A stretch of DNA of 64,000 nt. Source: Methanomassiliicoccus luminyensis B10 (GTDB lineage Archaea; Thermoplasmatota; Thermoplasmata; Methanomassiliicoccales; Methanomassiliicoccaceae). The notes beneath the pieces are model-generated. The model ran no database searches and was not told the DNA's origin. It was given only the letters and a program-made list of their open reading frames with translations. Of the stretch, positions 33,845 to 43,045 are shown piece by piece; within the stretch, counting starts at the first letter, position 1; each line of letters opens with the position of its first letter. The stretch is taken from NCBI RefSeq assembly GCF_000308215.1, contig NZ_CAJE01000012.1, positions 248,001 through 312,000 of the forward strand, in the 5' to 3' direction. A program made the position numbers and the translations under genes.

Positions 33845-34138
33845 TCACTTGCGAGCGCGCATTTCCTTCTCGGAACCGGATGTGCAATAATAAAGGTTCA
33901 CCAGTTCGTTCTCGGCGGCCACCGGGCAGTCGGGACATACGCACCCCAGCTCTTCCTGTATGCATTCGGGGCTCCTGCCGTGGAAGCAGTAGAGGAGCTC
34001 CTTCTTGTCCCCTGCGCATTGGTTGTACGACGGACAATCGGGGCAGGTGCATTCAGACTTCATCTTGGAGAAGATGCATTCCTTCTCCTCCTGCCCCATC
34101 TCGCCGAGGGCCTTGAGCAACTTCTCGAAAGCGTCCAT
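33845..34138 (-). CDS. DUF2769 cysteine-rich protein, paralogue
   Basis: 97 residues. It repeats the cysteine scaffold of its neighbour: CTCPDCPSYNQC, YCFHGRSPEC and CVCPDCPVAAEN, after a helical N-terminus (FEKLLKALGEMGQEEK). ATG 34138 is preferred; a GTG at 34174 is possible. The close pair points to a recent duplication in an operon. It is divergent from the fumarate reductase operon. Confidence 0.8.
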   Translation of the reverse strand: MDAFEKLLKALGEMGQEEKECIFSKMKSECTCPDCPSYNQCAGDKKELLYCFHGRSPECIQEELGCVCPDCPVAAENELVNLYYCTSGSEKEMRARK

Positions 34139-34238
34139 AGTGTCCCGCTCTTTTTTCAGGACTATGGTCTCCACGCCTTAATAGTACCTACCTTCGCACG
34201 GCAACGAATATGATACCCGAACTGCCAAAGATAATGGT

Positions 34239-35939
34239 ATGGCCATCGGGACGCCCGGTCATGCCGCCAGCTTCGACGTCGTGGTGATAGGCGGAGGGCT
34301 GGCCGGCCTGAGGGCCGCGCTGGAAGCTTCGCTGGGCGGTTCCGTGGCGGTGGTGAGCAAGGTGCATCCGCTCCGTTCCCACTCCGTGTCGGCCCAGGGA
34401 GGGATCAACGCCGCCCTCGGCCACGCCGATCCCTCGGACTCGTGGCAGGAGCACGTCCGCGATACCATCGAAGGGTCGGACGACCTTGCGGACCCTGAGG
34501 CGGTGGAGGTAATGTGCCGCGCCGGGCCGGAGGCGGTGCGCGAGCTTGAGCACATGGGGGCGGTATTCTCGCGCACCCCCGACGGGCGCATCGCCCAGCG
34601 GCCGTTCGGCGGGGCCGGCTCTCCCCGCACCTGCTACTCCTCGGACCGCACTGGGCACGACCTCCTGCACACCCTCTACGAGCAGGCCATGGGGCGCCCC
34701 ATCGAGTTCTGCGATGAGTGCTTCGTGACCTCCCTGGTGCACCACCGGGGAAGGTGCGTTGGCTGCTTCGCCTGGGATATGGCGGAGGGAGGGATGTTCG
34801 CCCTCTCCGCCCGCTCCACCGTGCTGGCGTGCGGCGGCCACGGGCAGATCTATCAGCACACCACCAATTCCTACAACTGCACCGGCGACGGGGCCGCCCT
34901 CGCTCTCAACGCCGGGGCGGCGGTGGAGGACATGGAGTTCGTGCAGTTCCACCCGACCGCGCTTGCAGGTACGGACATCCTCGTCTCCGAAGCCTCCAGG
35001 GGAGAGGGCGGGAAGCTGATCAACGGGGAGGGGGAGAGGTTCATGAGGAGGTACGCGCCGGAGGAGATGGACCTGGCCCCCCGCGACGTGGTGGCCAGGA
35101 GTATACAGACCGAGATCGACCAGGGCCGGGGGGTGGACGGCCACGTGCTCCTCGACATCACCGGGCTGGGAGAGAGGCTGATCGAGGAACGGCTCCCCGG
35201 CACCAGGCGCATCTCCGTCGACTTCGCCAGCGTGGACCCCGTGAAGGAGCCGATGCCGGTGCATCCAGCGCAGCACTACTCCATGGGTGGGGTGGCAGTG
35301 GACGTGGAAGGGCGGACCTCCCTGCCGGGCCTCCTCGCCGCCGGGGAGTGCGCCTGCGTGAGCGTGCATGGGGCCAACCGGCTGGGCGGCAACTCCCTGC
35401 TGGAGGCGGTGGCGTTCGGGCGCATCGCCGGCCGCACCGCTTTGAGGGTGGGTGGGCCCGATGACCCTGATCTCGTAGCATCCCGGCTGCCGGCGGAGGC
35501 GGAGAGGCTGGAGGCCCTGTTCCGCCCGGGCGGCCCTGGAGATGTCCCCGCGCTGCGGGAAGAACTGCAGAGGACCATGTCCGAGCGGTTCGGCATCTTC
35601 CGCTCCGGGGAGGACATGCTGGGGGGGCTGGAGCGGATCAGGAGCATCGCCCGCAAGGCGTCCCGGTCCACGGTGCGCGACGGCGTCAGGACGTACCGCC
35701 AGGACCTGATATCGCTCCTCGAATTGAGGAACATGGCGCTGGTGGCGGAGGCGGTGGCCCTGGCGTCCCTGTGGAGGGAGGAGAGCAGGGGGTCGCACTG
35801 CCGCACCGATCGCCCTGAGCGTGACGATGGCCGGTTCCGGCGCCACAGCCTCATCCGTCTTGACGGCGGCAAGTGCGCTCTGGCATCGGTCCCGGTGGGC
35901 GCGAGCGGCATCAGGGCGGTGAAGGGGAGGATGGCGTGA
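34239..35939 (+). CDS. frdA: Fumarate reductase/succinate dehydrogenase flavoprotein subunit
   Basis: 566 residues. It has the FAD-binding VVIGGGLAGLRAALEA at about 15-30, the covalent flavin motif region RSHSVSAQGG (His followed by SVSAQGG), and the active-site stretches EFVQFHPTAL and LLAAGECACVSVHGANRLGGNSLLE. The catalytic Arg region lies in HPAQHYSMGG. It interconverts fumarate and succinate with the B subunit. A TATA-like gaatatgata about 30 bases upstream suggests a leaderless start. The following gene overlaps its stop (GTGA). No membrane anchor genes follow. Confidence 0.93.
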   Translation: MAIGTPGHAASFDVVVIGGGLAGLRAALEASLGGSVAVVSKVHPLRSHSVSAQGGINAALGHADPSDSWQEHVRDTIEGSDDLADPEAVEVMCRAGPEAVRELEHMGAVFSRTPDGRIAQRPFGGAGSPRTCYSSDRTGHDLLHTLYEQAMGRPIEFCDECFVTSLVHHRGRCVGCFAWDMAEGGMFALSARSTVLACGGHGQIYQHTTNSYNCTGDGAALALNAGAAVEDMEFVQFHPTALAGTDILVSEASRGEGGKLINGEGERFMRRYAPEEMDLAPRDVVARSIQTEIDQGRGVDGHVLLDITGLGERLIEERLPGTRRISVDFASVDPVKEPMPVHPAQHYSMGGVAVDVEGRTSLPGLLAAGECACVSVHGANRLGGNSLLEAVAFGRIAGRTALRVGGPDDPDLVASRLPAEAERLEALFRPGGPGDVPALREELQRTMSERFGIFRSGEDMLGGLERIRSIARKASRSTVRDGVRTYRQDLISLLELRNMALVAEAVALASLWREESRGSHCRTDRPERDDGRFRRHSLIRLDGGKCALASVPVGASGIRAVKGRMA

Positions 35940-36673
35940 AACAGCTCACGGTGCTTCGGAACAACGGGACAGGGACTTGGGAACAGGCCTATCGGGTCGA
36001 GGAGGGGGAGGGCATGACGGTCATGGACGCCTTGCTGGAGGTGCAGGAGGGGCAGGACCCCACCCTGGCGTTCCGCTATGCCTGCCACTGGGGGGTGTGC
36101 GGGAGCTGCGCCATGCTCATCAACGGAGTGCCCCGGCTGGCCTGCCGGACCAAGCTGGATAGGGCCCATGAAGGACCGGAGCTGGCCCCGATGCCCGGGG
36201 CTGCCGAGAGCAGGGGCCGCCAGGACATCTTCCTCGAGCCGCTGCCGAACTTCCCAGTGATCAGGGACCTAGTGGTGGACATGCGCCCGTTCTTCGGAAC
36301 ATATCGTTCGGTCCGCCCATGGTTCAGTCCCAAAGAGGACGGGCCGGGAGCGGAGAGGACGCTGTCCCCAGAGAGGGCCGGGGCGATAGGCCGGTACGCC
36401 GGGTGCATATTGTGCGGCGCATGCCACGGCTCCTGCCCCGAAGTGGCAAGGGAGCCGTCGTTCCTGGGCCCCGCCGTCCTGGCGAAAGTGTACCGCTTCG
36501 CCGAGGACCCCCGAGAGGGACGGAGAGGGGAACGATTGAGATCATGCGATGGTCCGGAGGGGTGGTCCCGCTGCCGCTTCTACGACAACTGCCGGAAGGT
36601 GTGCCCCGCGGAGGTGGCCCCGGACCGCGCCATCGGGAGGGCCAAGGCCGAGCTCAAGAGGTCGGGACGATGA
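35936..36673 (+). CDS. frdB: Fumarate reductase/succinate dehydrogenase iron-sulfur subunit
   Basis: 245 residues. It has the 2Fe-2S ligands in YACHWGVCGSCAML and RLAC, a 4Fe-4S motif CILCGACHGSCP, and the third cluster motif GWSRCRFYDNCRKVCP. It therefore resembles the simple SdhB/FrdB form and lacks the extra heterodisulfide-reductase-like domain of the thiol:fumarate reductase TfrB of other methanogens. GTG 35936 overlaps the frdA stop; its own stop overlaps the fumarase start. With no anchor gene here, the electron donor is open. Confidence 0.92.
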   Translation: MKQLTVLRNNGTGTWEQAYRVEEGEGMTVMDALLEVQEGQDPTLAFRYACHWGVCGSCAMLINGVPRLACRTKLDRAHEGPELAPMPGAAESRGRQDIFLEPLPNFPVIRDLVVDMRPFFGTYRSVRPWFSPKEDGPGAERTLSPERAGAIGRYAGCILCGACHGSCPEVAREPSFLGPAVLAKVYRFAEDPREGRRGERLRSCDGPEGWSRCRFYDNCRKVCPAEVAPDRAIGRAKAELKRSGR

Positions 36674-38052
36674 GGATAGAGCGAGACACCATGGGTGAGG
36701 TGGAGGTGCCCGACGACGCCTACTACGGCGCCCAGACCGCCCGGGCGATGATCAATTTCCCCATCTCGGGAAGAAGGCAGGACTCCCTGCTCATCAGGGC
36801 GTACGGCGCGGTGAAGAAGGCCGCCGCACGGGCCAACATGCAGCTGGGTGTCCTGGACGAAGAGCGGGGGAACGCCATAGTGCAGGCGGCGGGAGAGGTG
36901 CAGGAAGGCAGGTTCGCCGACCAGTTCCCGGTGGACGCGTTCCAGGCGGGGGGAGGGACCTCCACCAACATGAACCTCAACGAGGTCATCGCCAACCGGG
37001 CGCTGGAGATTCTGGGGCGTCCCAGGGGAAACATCGACCACATCCACCCCAACGACCACGTGAACCGCTCGCAGTCGAGCAACGACACCTATCCCAGCGC
37101 GGCGCACATCGCCGCGGTGTGGGCAATATCCGGCCTGGAGAGGGAGGTGGCGGCGCTGTCCGCGGCGTTCTACGCGAAGGGGCGGGAGTTCGCGGACATC
37201 CCCAAGGCCGGAAGGACCCATCTCATGGACGCCCTGCCGGTGACGCTGGGCAGCGAGTTCGCCGCCTACGGGCTCGCCCTGAAGAGAGCGAACGGCCGCC
37301 TGCGGTACCGCAAGGACGAACTCCTGGAGCTGGAGGTCGGCGGGACCGGGGTCGGCACCGGCGCGGAGGCCCCCGAGGGGTTCAAGGAAAGGACCATAAC
37401 GCTGATCTCGGAGGACCTGTCCCTTCCGTTCTGGCCCTCCCTGGACGGACAGGAAGCGCTGCAGAGCCGGGCCCCCCTGGGCACGGCGATGTCCTCGCTC
37501 AAGGGGCTGTCGGTGGAGCTGCTCCGCGTATGCAACGACCTACGGCTCCTGAACTCCGGGCCGGAGGCGGGCATCGGGGAGATCGCCCTGCCGCCCGTGC
37601 AGCCGGGCTCGTCGATCATGCCGGGGAAGGTGAACCCCTCGGTCCCGGAGTGCCTGACCATGGTGTGCTTCCAGGTGATCGGGAGCGAGCTCGCGGTGAC
37701 GATGGCCTGGCAGGCCGGACAGCTGGAGCTGAACGTGTTCGTGCCGAGCATCACTTACAACGTGCTCGAATCCGCGCGTGTGCTGACCAATGCGGTCCAC
37801 GCCATGCGGGCGAGGTGCGTGGAGGGGATACAGGCGCGGCCGGAGCGGTGCCAGGAGCTGCTGCGAAAGGACGCCTCGCTGGTGACGCTGCTCCTCCCCT
37901 CCCTCGGCTACCGCAAGGCCGCGGAGGTGTGGAACGAGACGGTGCGTTCCGGCGAACCGCTGGAGGATGTGGTGGAGCGTATGGGGATAATGGGCAGGGA
38001 GGACGCCATGAAGCTGCTGGGACCGTGGCTCCGGCCGGTGAAGGGGAAGTGA
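36670..38052 (+). CDS. fumC: Class II fumarase (aspartase/fumarase superfamily)
   Basis: 460 residues. The superfamily signature GSSIMPGKVNP lies near residue 315. GRTHLMDALPVTLG and SQSSNDTYPSA carry the fumarase-type His and SSND. Other parts (FQAGGGTSTNMNLNE and the VPECLTMVCFQVIG following the signature) are closer to aspartate ammonia-lyase, so that activity is the alternative. Either enzyme would supply fumarate to the upstream reductase. The start overlaps the frdB stop (ATGA), so all three proteins are translated from one message. Confidence 0.85.
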   Translation: MRIERDTMGEVEVPDDAYYGAQTARAMINFPISGRRQDSLLIRAYGAVKKAAARANMQLGVLDEERGNAIVQAAGEVQEGRFADQFPVDAFQAGGGTSTNMNLNEVIANRALEILGRPRGNIDHIHPNDHVNRSQSSNDTYPSAAHIAAVWAISGLEREVAALSAAFYAKGREFADIPKAGRTHLMDALPVTLGSEFAAYGLALKRANGRLRYRKDELLELEVGGTGVGTGAEAPEGFKERTITLISEDLSLPFWPSLDGQEALQSRAPLGTAMSSLKGLSVELLRVCNDLRLLNSGPEAGIGEIALPPVQPGSSIMPGKVNPSVPECLTMVCFQVIGSELAVTMAWQAGQLELNVFVPSITYNVLESARVLTNAVHAMRARCVEGIQARPERCQELLRKDASLVTLLLPSLGYRKAAEVWNETVRSGEPLEDVVERMGIMGREDAMKLLGPWLRPVKGK

Positions 38053-38098
38053 GCCCGCTCTAAGATATACAGTAAGGCGTTGCCTTTTTCATGGGGCG

Positions 38099-38995
38099 AT
38101 GATATCTCTGTACGATGGGGGTCTGAGCATATTGAACGCAGCGAAGCCCGAGTGGCTCAAGGTCCGCGCCCCGGTGGGTGAGGGCTTCCTCAAGGTGAGG
38201 GCGGTCACCAAGTGCTTTGGTGTGACCACGGTATGCGACGCATCCCATTGCCCCAACATCTCCGACTGCTGGTGCCGCGGGCATGCCAGCTTCATGGTCC
38301 TCGGCGACGTGTGCACTCGGAGGTGCGCCTACTGCGCCGTACGCTCGGGGGAGCCGAAAAAGGTCGACCTGGACGAGCCGGAGAGGGTGGCCGAGGCCGT
38401 CAACTCCCTCGGCTTCGACTACGTGGTCATCACCTCCGTCACCAGGGACGACCTCCCCGACCAGGGGGCGTCGCATTTCTCCGCGGTCGTGAGCGCGGTG
38501 CGCGAAAGGTGCCCCGGCACCCGAGTGGAGCTGCTCATACCGGACATGCAGGCCGATGCCGAGGCCCTGTCCATAGTGGCGGACAGCCGCCCCGACGTAC
38601 TGGGGCACAATATCGAGACGGTGCGCCGCCTCCAGCCCATCGCCCGGGACCGGCGGTGCTCCTATGAGCGGTCCCTGCAGGTCCTGCGGACCATCAAGAG
38701 GCTGGACAGCACCATCGTGACCAAGAGCTCCATGATGCTGGGCCTGGGGGAGAAGCGGGAGGAGGTATCGCAGACCCTCCGCGACCTCCGGGGAGCGGGG
38801 GTCGACATCGTGGCGATAGGCCAATATCTCAAGCCGACCGGGAACCGGCTGGAAGTGGAGGAGTACGTGACCCCGGAGGTCTTCGAGGACATCCGAGAGG
38901 AAGCGGAGGGGATGGGGTTCCGGTACGCCTCCTCCGCGCCGATGGTCCGCAGCTCATATAATGCCCACGAGGCATTTATGGACAGGGGACGTTGA
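38099..38995 (+). CDS. lipA: Lipoyl synthase
   Basis: 298 residues, radical SAM. The auxiliary-cluster Cys are C46, C51 and C57 in CDASHCPNISDCW; the radical-SAM cluster is C72, C76 and C79 in CTRRCAYC; the C-terminal RSSYNA provides the serine ligand. It inserts two sulfurs into octanoyl groups on lipoyl domains. A TATA box (aagatatacag, about 38062-38072) 25-30 bases upstream starts a new unit, lipA-E1 alpha-E1 beta-E2. The stop overlaps the E1 alpha start (TGATG). Confidence 0.95.
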   Translation: MISLYDGGLSILNAAKPEWLKVRAPVGEGFLKVRAVTKCFGVTTVCDASHCPNISDCWCRGHASFMVLGDVCTRRCAYCAVRSGEPKKVDLDEPERVAEAVNSLGFDYVVITSVTRDDLPDQGASHFSAVVSAVRERCPGTRVELLIPDMQADAEALSIVADSRPDVLGHNIETVRRLQPIARDRRCSYERSLQVLRTIKRLDSTIVTKSSMMLGLGEKREEVSQTLRDLRGAGVDIVAIGQYLKPTGNRLEVEEYVTPEVFEDIREEAEGMGFRYASSAPMVRSSYNAHEAFMDRGR

Positions 38996-40077
38996 TGCTC
39001 TACGATGATCTTGACCTCTTGAACGGGAAGATGCTGCGGGTCCTGGATGCGGACGGAAAGGTGGTCGAGCCGTCGCTGGAGCCGGAGATCGACCCCTCTA
39101 TTCTGAAGGAAGCGTACCGCACCATGGTGCTGGCCAGGACCGCCGACGAGAAGGCGGTGCTGCTGCAGCGCCAGGGACGGCTGGGAGCGTACCCGCCCAA
39201 CCGGGGGCAGGAGGCCGCGTCGCTCGGTCCGGCGATGGCCATCGGAGGAGATGACTGGCTGGTATGGGCGTTCCGCGAGCTCGCCGGCCTGCTGTGGAAG
39301 AAGGTCCCCCTGCGAAGCTACTATCTGTACTGGATGGGCAATGAGGAGGGGAGCCGCTACCCTCAGGGGGTGAGGGCGACCCCGGCCTGCGTGCCGGTGG
39401 GCTCCCAGCTCCCCTATGCGGTCGGGATCGCTCTGGCCTCAAAGTACCGGAAGGAGAGGTCGGTCACGCTGGCATACTGCGGGGACGGGGCCACCTCGGA
39501 AGGCGATTTCCACGAGGCCCTGAACGCCGCGGGAGTGTACAAGGCGCCGATGGTGTTCGTCATCCAGAACAACCAGTGGGCCATCTCGGTGCCGCGGTCC
39601 CGTCAGACCGCCTCCAGGACCCTGGCCCAGAAGGCGGTCGCCTACGGGATGCCGGGGATCCAGGTGGACGGGAACGACCTGCTGGGCATGTACGTTGCCA
39701 CCAGGGAGGCGGTGGAGAGGGCCCGGCGCGGCGAGGGCCCCTCGCTGATCGAGGCGTATACCTACCGCCTCGGGAACCACACCACTTCCGACGATGCCAG
39801 GAAGTACCGGGAGAACCGGGAGCTGCAGGAGTGGGAGTCCCGAGACCCCCTGGTGCGCCTCAGATCGTACCTCCTCGCCAAAGGAGTGATCGACGAGGAG
39901 GAGGACAGGGCCATCAGGGAAGAGATGACCGATCTCGCCGAAAGAGCGGTGCAGGAGGCCGAGGCGCATCCCAAGCCCACCCTGGATGACGTTTTCGCCC
40001 ACACCTATGCCGAGGTCCCGGCGGAGCTGAAGGAGCAAATGGACGACCTCCGGAAGGAGCTGGGGGGTGAGGAGTGA
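38995..40077 (+). CDS. pdhA: 2-oxoacid dehydrogenase E1, alpha subunit
   Basis: 360 residues. It has the thiamine diphosphate motif GDGATSEGDFHEALN followed by IQNNQWAISVP, and a phosphorylation-loop-like segment TYRLGNHTTSDD. It decarboxylates a 2-oxo acid and passes the acyl group to the lipoyl arm of E2. Whether pyruvate or branched-chain oxo acids are the substrate is uncertain; the GAYPPNRGQEA stretch occurs in both groups, and Thermoplasma homologues favour branched-chain acids. ATG 38995 overlaps the lipA stop, and its own stop overlaps the beta-subunit start. Confidence 0.92.
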   Translation: MLYDDLDLLNGKMLRVLDADGKVVEPSLEPEIDPSILKEAYRTMVLARTADEKAVLLQRQGRLGAYPPNRGQEAASLGPAMAIGGDDWLVWAFRELAGLLWKKVPLRSYYLYWMGNEEGSRYPQGVRATPACVPVGSQLPYAVGIALASKYRKERSVTLAYCGDGATSEGDFHEALNAAGVYKAPMVFVIQNNQWAISVPRSRQTASRTLAQKAVAYGMPGIQVDGNDLLGMYVATREAVERARRGEGPSLIEAYTYRLGNHTTSDDARKYRENRELQEWESRDPLVRLRSYLLAKGVIDEEEDRAIREEMTDLAERAVQEAEAHPKPTLDDVFAHTYAEVPAELKEQMDDLRKELGGEE

Positions 40078-41054
40078 TGGCGGTCATGAACATGGTGCAG
40101 GCCATCAACTCAGCTTTGGCGAACGAGCTGGGAGCGGACCCGAACGTGGTGGTGTTCGGCGAGGACGTGGGCAGGGACGGCGGGGTGTTCCGCGTCACCG
40201 AAGGCCTCCAGGACCGCTTCGGGCAGGACCGGGTGTTCGATACCCCGCTGGCGGAGAGCCTCATCGCCGGGATGGCGCTGGGGATGGCTATGAACGGCCT
40301 CCGGCCGGTGGCGGAGATCCAGTTCATGGGCTTCTCCTATCTCGCCCTCCCCATGATGATCTCCAATGCCGCCAGGATGCGCACCCGGACCAGGGGCGCG
40401 CTGACCGCCCCCATGGTGCTGCGGATGCCCTACGGCGGCGGGGTGAAGGCGCTGGAGCACCACTCCGAGAGCACCGAGGCGCTGTACGCCCAGATACCTG
40501 GGATCAAGGTGGTGGTGCCTGCCGCTCCGAGGGAAGCGAAGGGACTGCTGATATCTTCAATCAGGGACCCCGACCCGGTGGTGTTCCTTGAGCCCACCCG
40601 CAGCTACCGCCTGATCAAGGAGGAGGTGGAGGAAGATGAGTTCACCATACCCCTGGGCAGGGCCCGGACGGTGCGGGAGGGAGACGACGTCACCGTGGTG
40701 GGCTGGGGGGCCATGATGCCCCTCATCGCCAAGGCGGCCGAGGCGGCCGGGAACGAGGGGATATCGTGCGAGGTGATCGACATGAGGACCCTCTCTCCCA
40801 TGGACGCCGGCGCGGTGATATCGTCCGTCAAGCGCACCGGCCGGTGCGTGGTGGTGCAGGAGGCCCCCCGGACCTGCGGGGTGGCCGCGGAGATCGTGGC
40901 CAGGATAAACGAGAAGGCCCTGCTGTCACTGGAAGCGCCGGTGGAAAGGGTCACCGCCCCCGACATCACCCCTCCCCTGCCGCAGGGGGAAAATTATTAT
41001 TACCTAAGCCCGGATAGAATTTACAATGCCATAAAGAGGGCCGCGGCCTTCTGA
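40077..41054 (+). CDS. pdhB: 2-oxoacid dehydrogenase E1, beta subunit
   Basis: 325 residues of the transketolase-like beta subunit. VVVFGEDVGRDGGVFRVTEGL and VFDTPLAESLIAGMALGMAMNG are characteristic, and VPAAPREAKGLL lies at the substrate-binding side. The C-terminal transketolase domain follows (VTVVGWGAMM). ATG 40077 forms a TGATG overlap with the alpha subunit; a GTG three bases upstream is possible. It forms an alpha2beta2 E1 with its neighbour. Confidence 0.93.
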   Translation: MAVMNMVQAINSALANELGADPNVVVFGEDVGRDGGVFRVTEGLQDRFGQDRVFDTPLAESLIAGMALGMAMNGLRPVAEIQFMGFSYLALPMMISNAARMRTRTRGALTAPMVLRMPYGGGVKALEHHSESTEALYAQIPGIKVVVPAAPREAKGLLISSIRDPDPVVFLEPTRSYRLIKEEVEEDEFTIPLGRARTVREGDDVTVVGWGAMMPLIAKAAEAAGNEGISCEVIDMRTLSPMDAGAVISSVKRTGRCVVVQEAPRTCGVAAEIVARINEKALLSLEAPVERVTAPDITPPLPQGENYYYLSPDRIYNAIKRAAAF

Positions 41055-41074
41055 GGCACCGCGAGGTCATCAAC

Positions 41075-42298
41075 ATGGAGTACAAGTTCCCGGACCTCGG
41101 CGAAGGGGTCGCCGAAGGAGAGGTAAAGAAATGGCTGGTCAAGCCAGGTGATCAGATCAAGAAGGACCAGTCCATCGCGGAGGTGGAGACGGACAAGGCC
41201 GTGGTGGAGATGCCGTCGCCGGTGTCCGGGCGGGTCCGGGAGACAAGGTTCCCCGAGGGCGGCCTGGTCAAGGTGGGCGAGGTGCTGGCCGTCATCGACG
41301 AGGAGGGCGCTGCTGCACCGGCGGAGAAAGAATCGGTGTCCGTGGTGGGCGAGCTGCCGGAGCACGAGGAGGCCATCATCTCCAAAGGGCCGGCGGAGAA
41401 GCGCGCGCCGGCGGCCCCACCGGTGCAGGCGACGCCGGCCGTGAGGAAGCTGGCCAAGGACCTGGGCGTGGACCTCTCCGCGGTGAAGGGCACCGGGCCC
41501 GGCGGCAGGGTGACCGAAGGTGACGTGAAGAACTCCCAGAAGCCCGCGCCGGAAGCGAAGGCCCCCCGGGTCCAGCCCAGGTTCGACATCTACGGCTTCG
41601 TGGAAAGGGAGCCGCTGAGGGGGATCAGGCGGACCACCGCCAGCCACATGGTGGAGGCGAAGGCCCATGCCGCGCTGGTGACGGTGACCGACAAGGCCGA
41701 CGTCACCGAGCTGGCGAGGCTGCGGGAGAAGGTCAAGAAATATGCCGAGGAGGCCAAGGGGCTCAAGGTCACCTACCTGCCGTTCATCATGAAGGCCGCC
41801 ATCGCCGCGCTTAAGAAGCACCCCTATCTGAACTCGGAGCTGGACGAGGAGCGCCAGGAGATCGTCCTCAAGAAGTACTATAATCTGGGCGTCGCCGTGG
41901 CCATCGAGGACGGCCTCATCGTCCCGGTGGTGAAGCTGGCGGACCAGAAGGACATCTTCACTCTGGCGAAGGAGCTCAAGGACCTGTCCGCCCAGGCCAC
42001 CGAGCGCAAGATAGATATGGCCGATCTCAGGGGAGGGACCTTCACCATCACCAACTACGGCTCGTTCGGCGGGGAGTACGCTACCCCCATACCGAACTAC
42101 CCGGAGGTCGCCATACTGGGGGTCGGGCGCATGACCGAGCAATCCCTCGTCATCGGCGGCGAGGTGAAGGTGCGCAAAGTGATCCCCCTGTCGCTCACCT
42201 TCGACCACCGCGTGCTCGACGGAGCGGAGGCGGCGCAGTTCATGAACGAGCTGGTGATGTTCATGCAGAACCCCGAGCTGGCTCTGCTGGAGCCGTGA
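41075..42298 (+). CDS. pdhC: 2-oxoacid dehydrogenase E2, dihydrolipoyl acyltransferase
   Basis: 407 residues. One lipoyl domain (1-77) has the modified Lys41 in ETDKAVVEM. An Ala/Pro/Glu linker leads to a peripheral subunit-binding domain (about 118-150; TPAVRKLAKDLGVDL), then the catalytic domain (180-407) with the active-site motif DHRVLDG near 376. It transfers acyl groups to CoA and forms the core of the complex. No E3 gene follows: the next genes are lplA/lplB on the other strand, converging at its stop. Confidence 0.94.
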   Translation: MEYKFPDLGEGVAEGEVKKWLVKPGDQIKKDQSIAEVETDKAVVEMPSPVSGRVRETRFPEGGLVKVGEVLAVIDEEGAAAPAEKESVSVVGELPEHEEAIISKGPAEKRAPAAPPVQATPAVRKLAKDLGVDLSAVKGTGPGGRVTEGDVKNSQKPAPEAKAPRVQPRFDIYGFVEREPLRGIRRTTASHMVEAKAHAALVTVTDKADVTELARLREKVKKYAEEAKGLKVTYLPFIMKAAIAALKKHPYLNSELDEERQEIVLKKYYNLGVAVAIEDGLIVPVVKLADQKDIFTLAKELKDLSAQATERKIDMADLRGGTFTITNYGSFGGEYATPIPNYPEVAILGVGRMTEQSLVIGGEVKVRKVIPLSLTFDHRVLDGAEAAQFMNELVMFMQNPELALLEP

Positions 42299-43045
42299 TC
42301 ACCTCGAAAAGGTCCAGTCCCGGTTGTTGTACCTCGTCCGGGACAGCTCCTCGGCCCTCGCCAGCTCCTCATGGTCTAGCCGGTCCTCGTACCACTCCTT
42401 GCCCCGGCAGAACGAGCGCTGCAAAGCGGCAAGCAGGGTTCCCAAGCTCGCTCCTCCCAGGGATGCTATGCCGGTGACCCTTTCATCCGACGAGCTTAAT
42501 CCTTTATCGGCAAGCTTGGCCGGGTCGACCCTGAGCACGGAGAACATGGCCTCCCGGTCGGGGGCGTACAGCACCGTGCCGTGCTGGAGGAACACCCCGT
42601 CCCGGCGGGTCTGGGCGCACCCCGACACCTTCTTGCCGCCGACGGTGACGTCGTTGATGGGCGCGAACTCCGCCGGCAGCCCGATCTCGGCCAGAGCATC
42701 GATGACCCACCCGCATACCCTGCGATATGAGCCGACGATGTCGCTCCCCATCACCTCCTCCGGGGCGATGACGCTGTAGGTGATCTCCCCCTGGGAATCG
42801 TGAAACACCGCCCCGCCCCCGGTGCGGCGGCGGACCACTCCCACACCTCTCCTGCGGCATTCGTCCAGGTCGACCTCGTCGCCGACGGACTGGAAGCAGC
42901 CGATGGAGACCGCCGACGGCTCCCAGCCGTAGAAGCGCATGGTGGCGTCTTGGCCGGAGCGGGCGATGGCCTCCGCCACCGCCTCGTCGATGGCCATGTT
43001 GAGCCCGGCGTCGAAGCGGGCGTACGGCACCATCCTCCACCTCAC
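42299..43045 (-). CDS. lplA: Lipoate-protein ligase, catalytic subunit
   Basis: 248 residues of the biotin/lipoate ligase fold. It has RRRTGGGAVFHD (lipoyl-AMP site) and the GGKKVSGCAQTRRDG stretch with the catalytic Lys. It lacks the C-terminal domain of bacterial LplA, which is encoded separately by lplB just upstream, as in Thermoplasma acidophilum. GTG 43045 overlaps the lplB stop and has GGAGG seven bases upstream. It charges scavenged lipoate onto E2. Confidence 0.92.
   Translation of the reverse strand: MRWRMVPYARFDAGLNMAIDEAVAEAIARSGQDATMRFYGWEPSAVSIGCFQSVGDEVDLDECRRRGVGVVRRRTGGGAVFHDSQGEITYSVIAPEEVMGSDIVGSYRRVCGWVIDALAEIGLPAEFAPINDVTVGGKKVSGCAQTRRDGVFLQHGTVLYAPDREAMFSVLRVDPAKLADKGLSSSDERVTGIASLGGASLGTLLAALQRSFCRGKEWYEDRLDHEELARAEELSRTRYNNRDWTFSR

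Noticed and set aside
36670-38052. Firm assignment as aspartate ammonia-lyase
   Set aside because: Some segments resemble aspartase, but the GRTH histidine and SSND are fumarase-like; fumarase is kept as the main call.
4068-42298. An acetoin dehydrogenase system linking the AcoX-like gene with E1/E2
   Set aside because: The genes are over 30 kb apart, the E2 lacks an alpha/beta-hydrolase-type domain, and no other acetoin genes were found.
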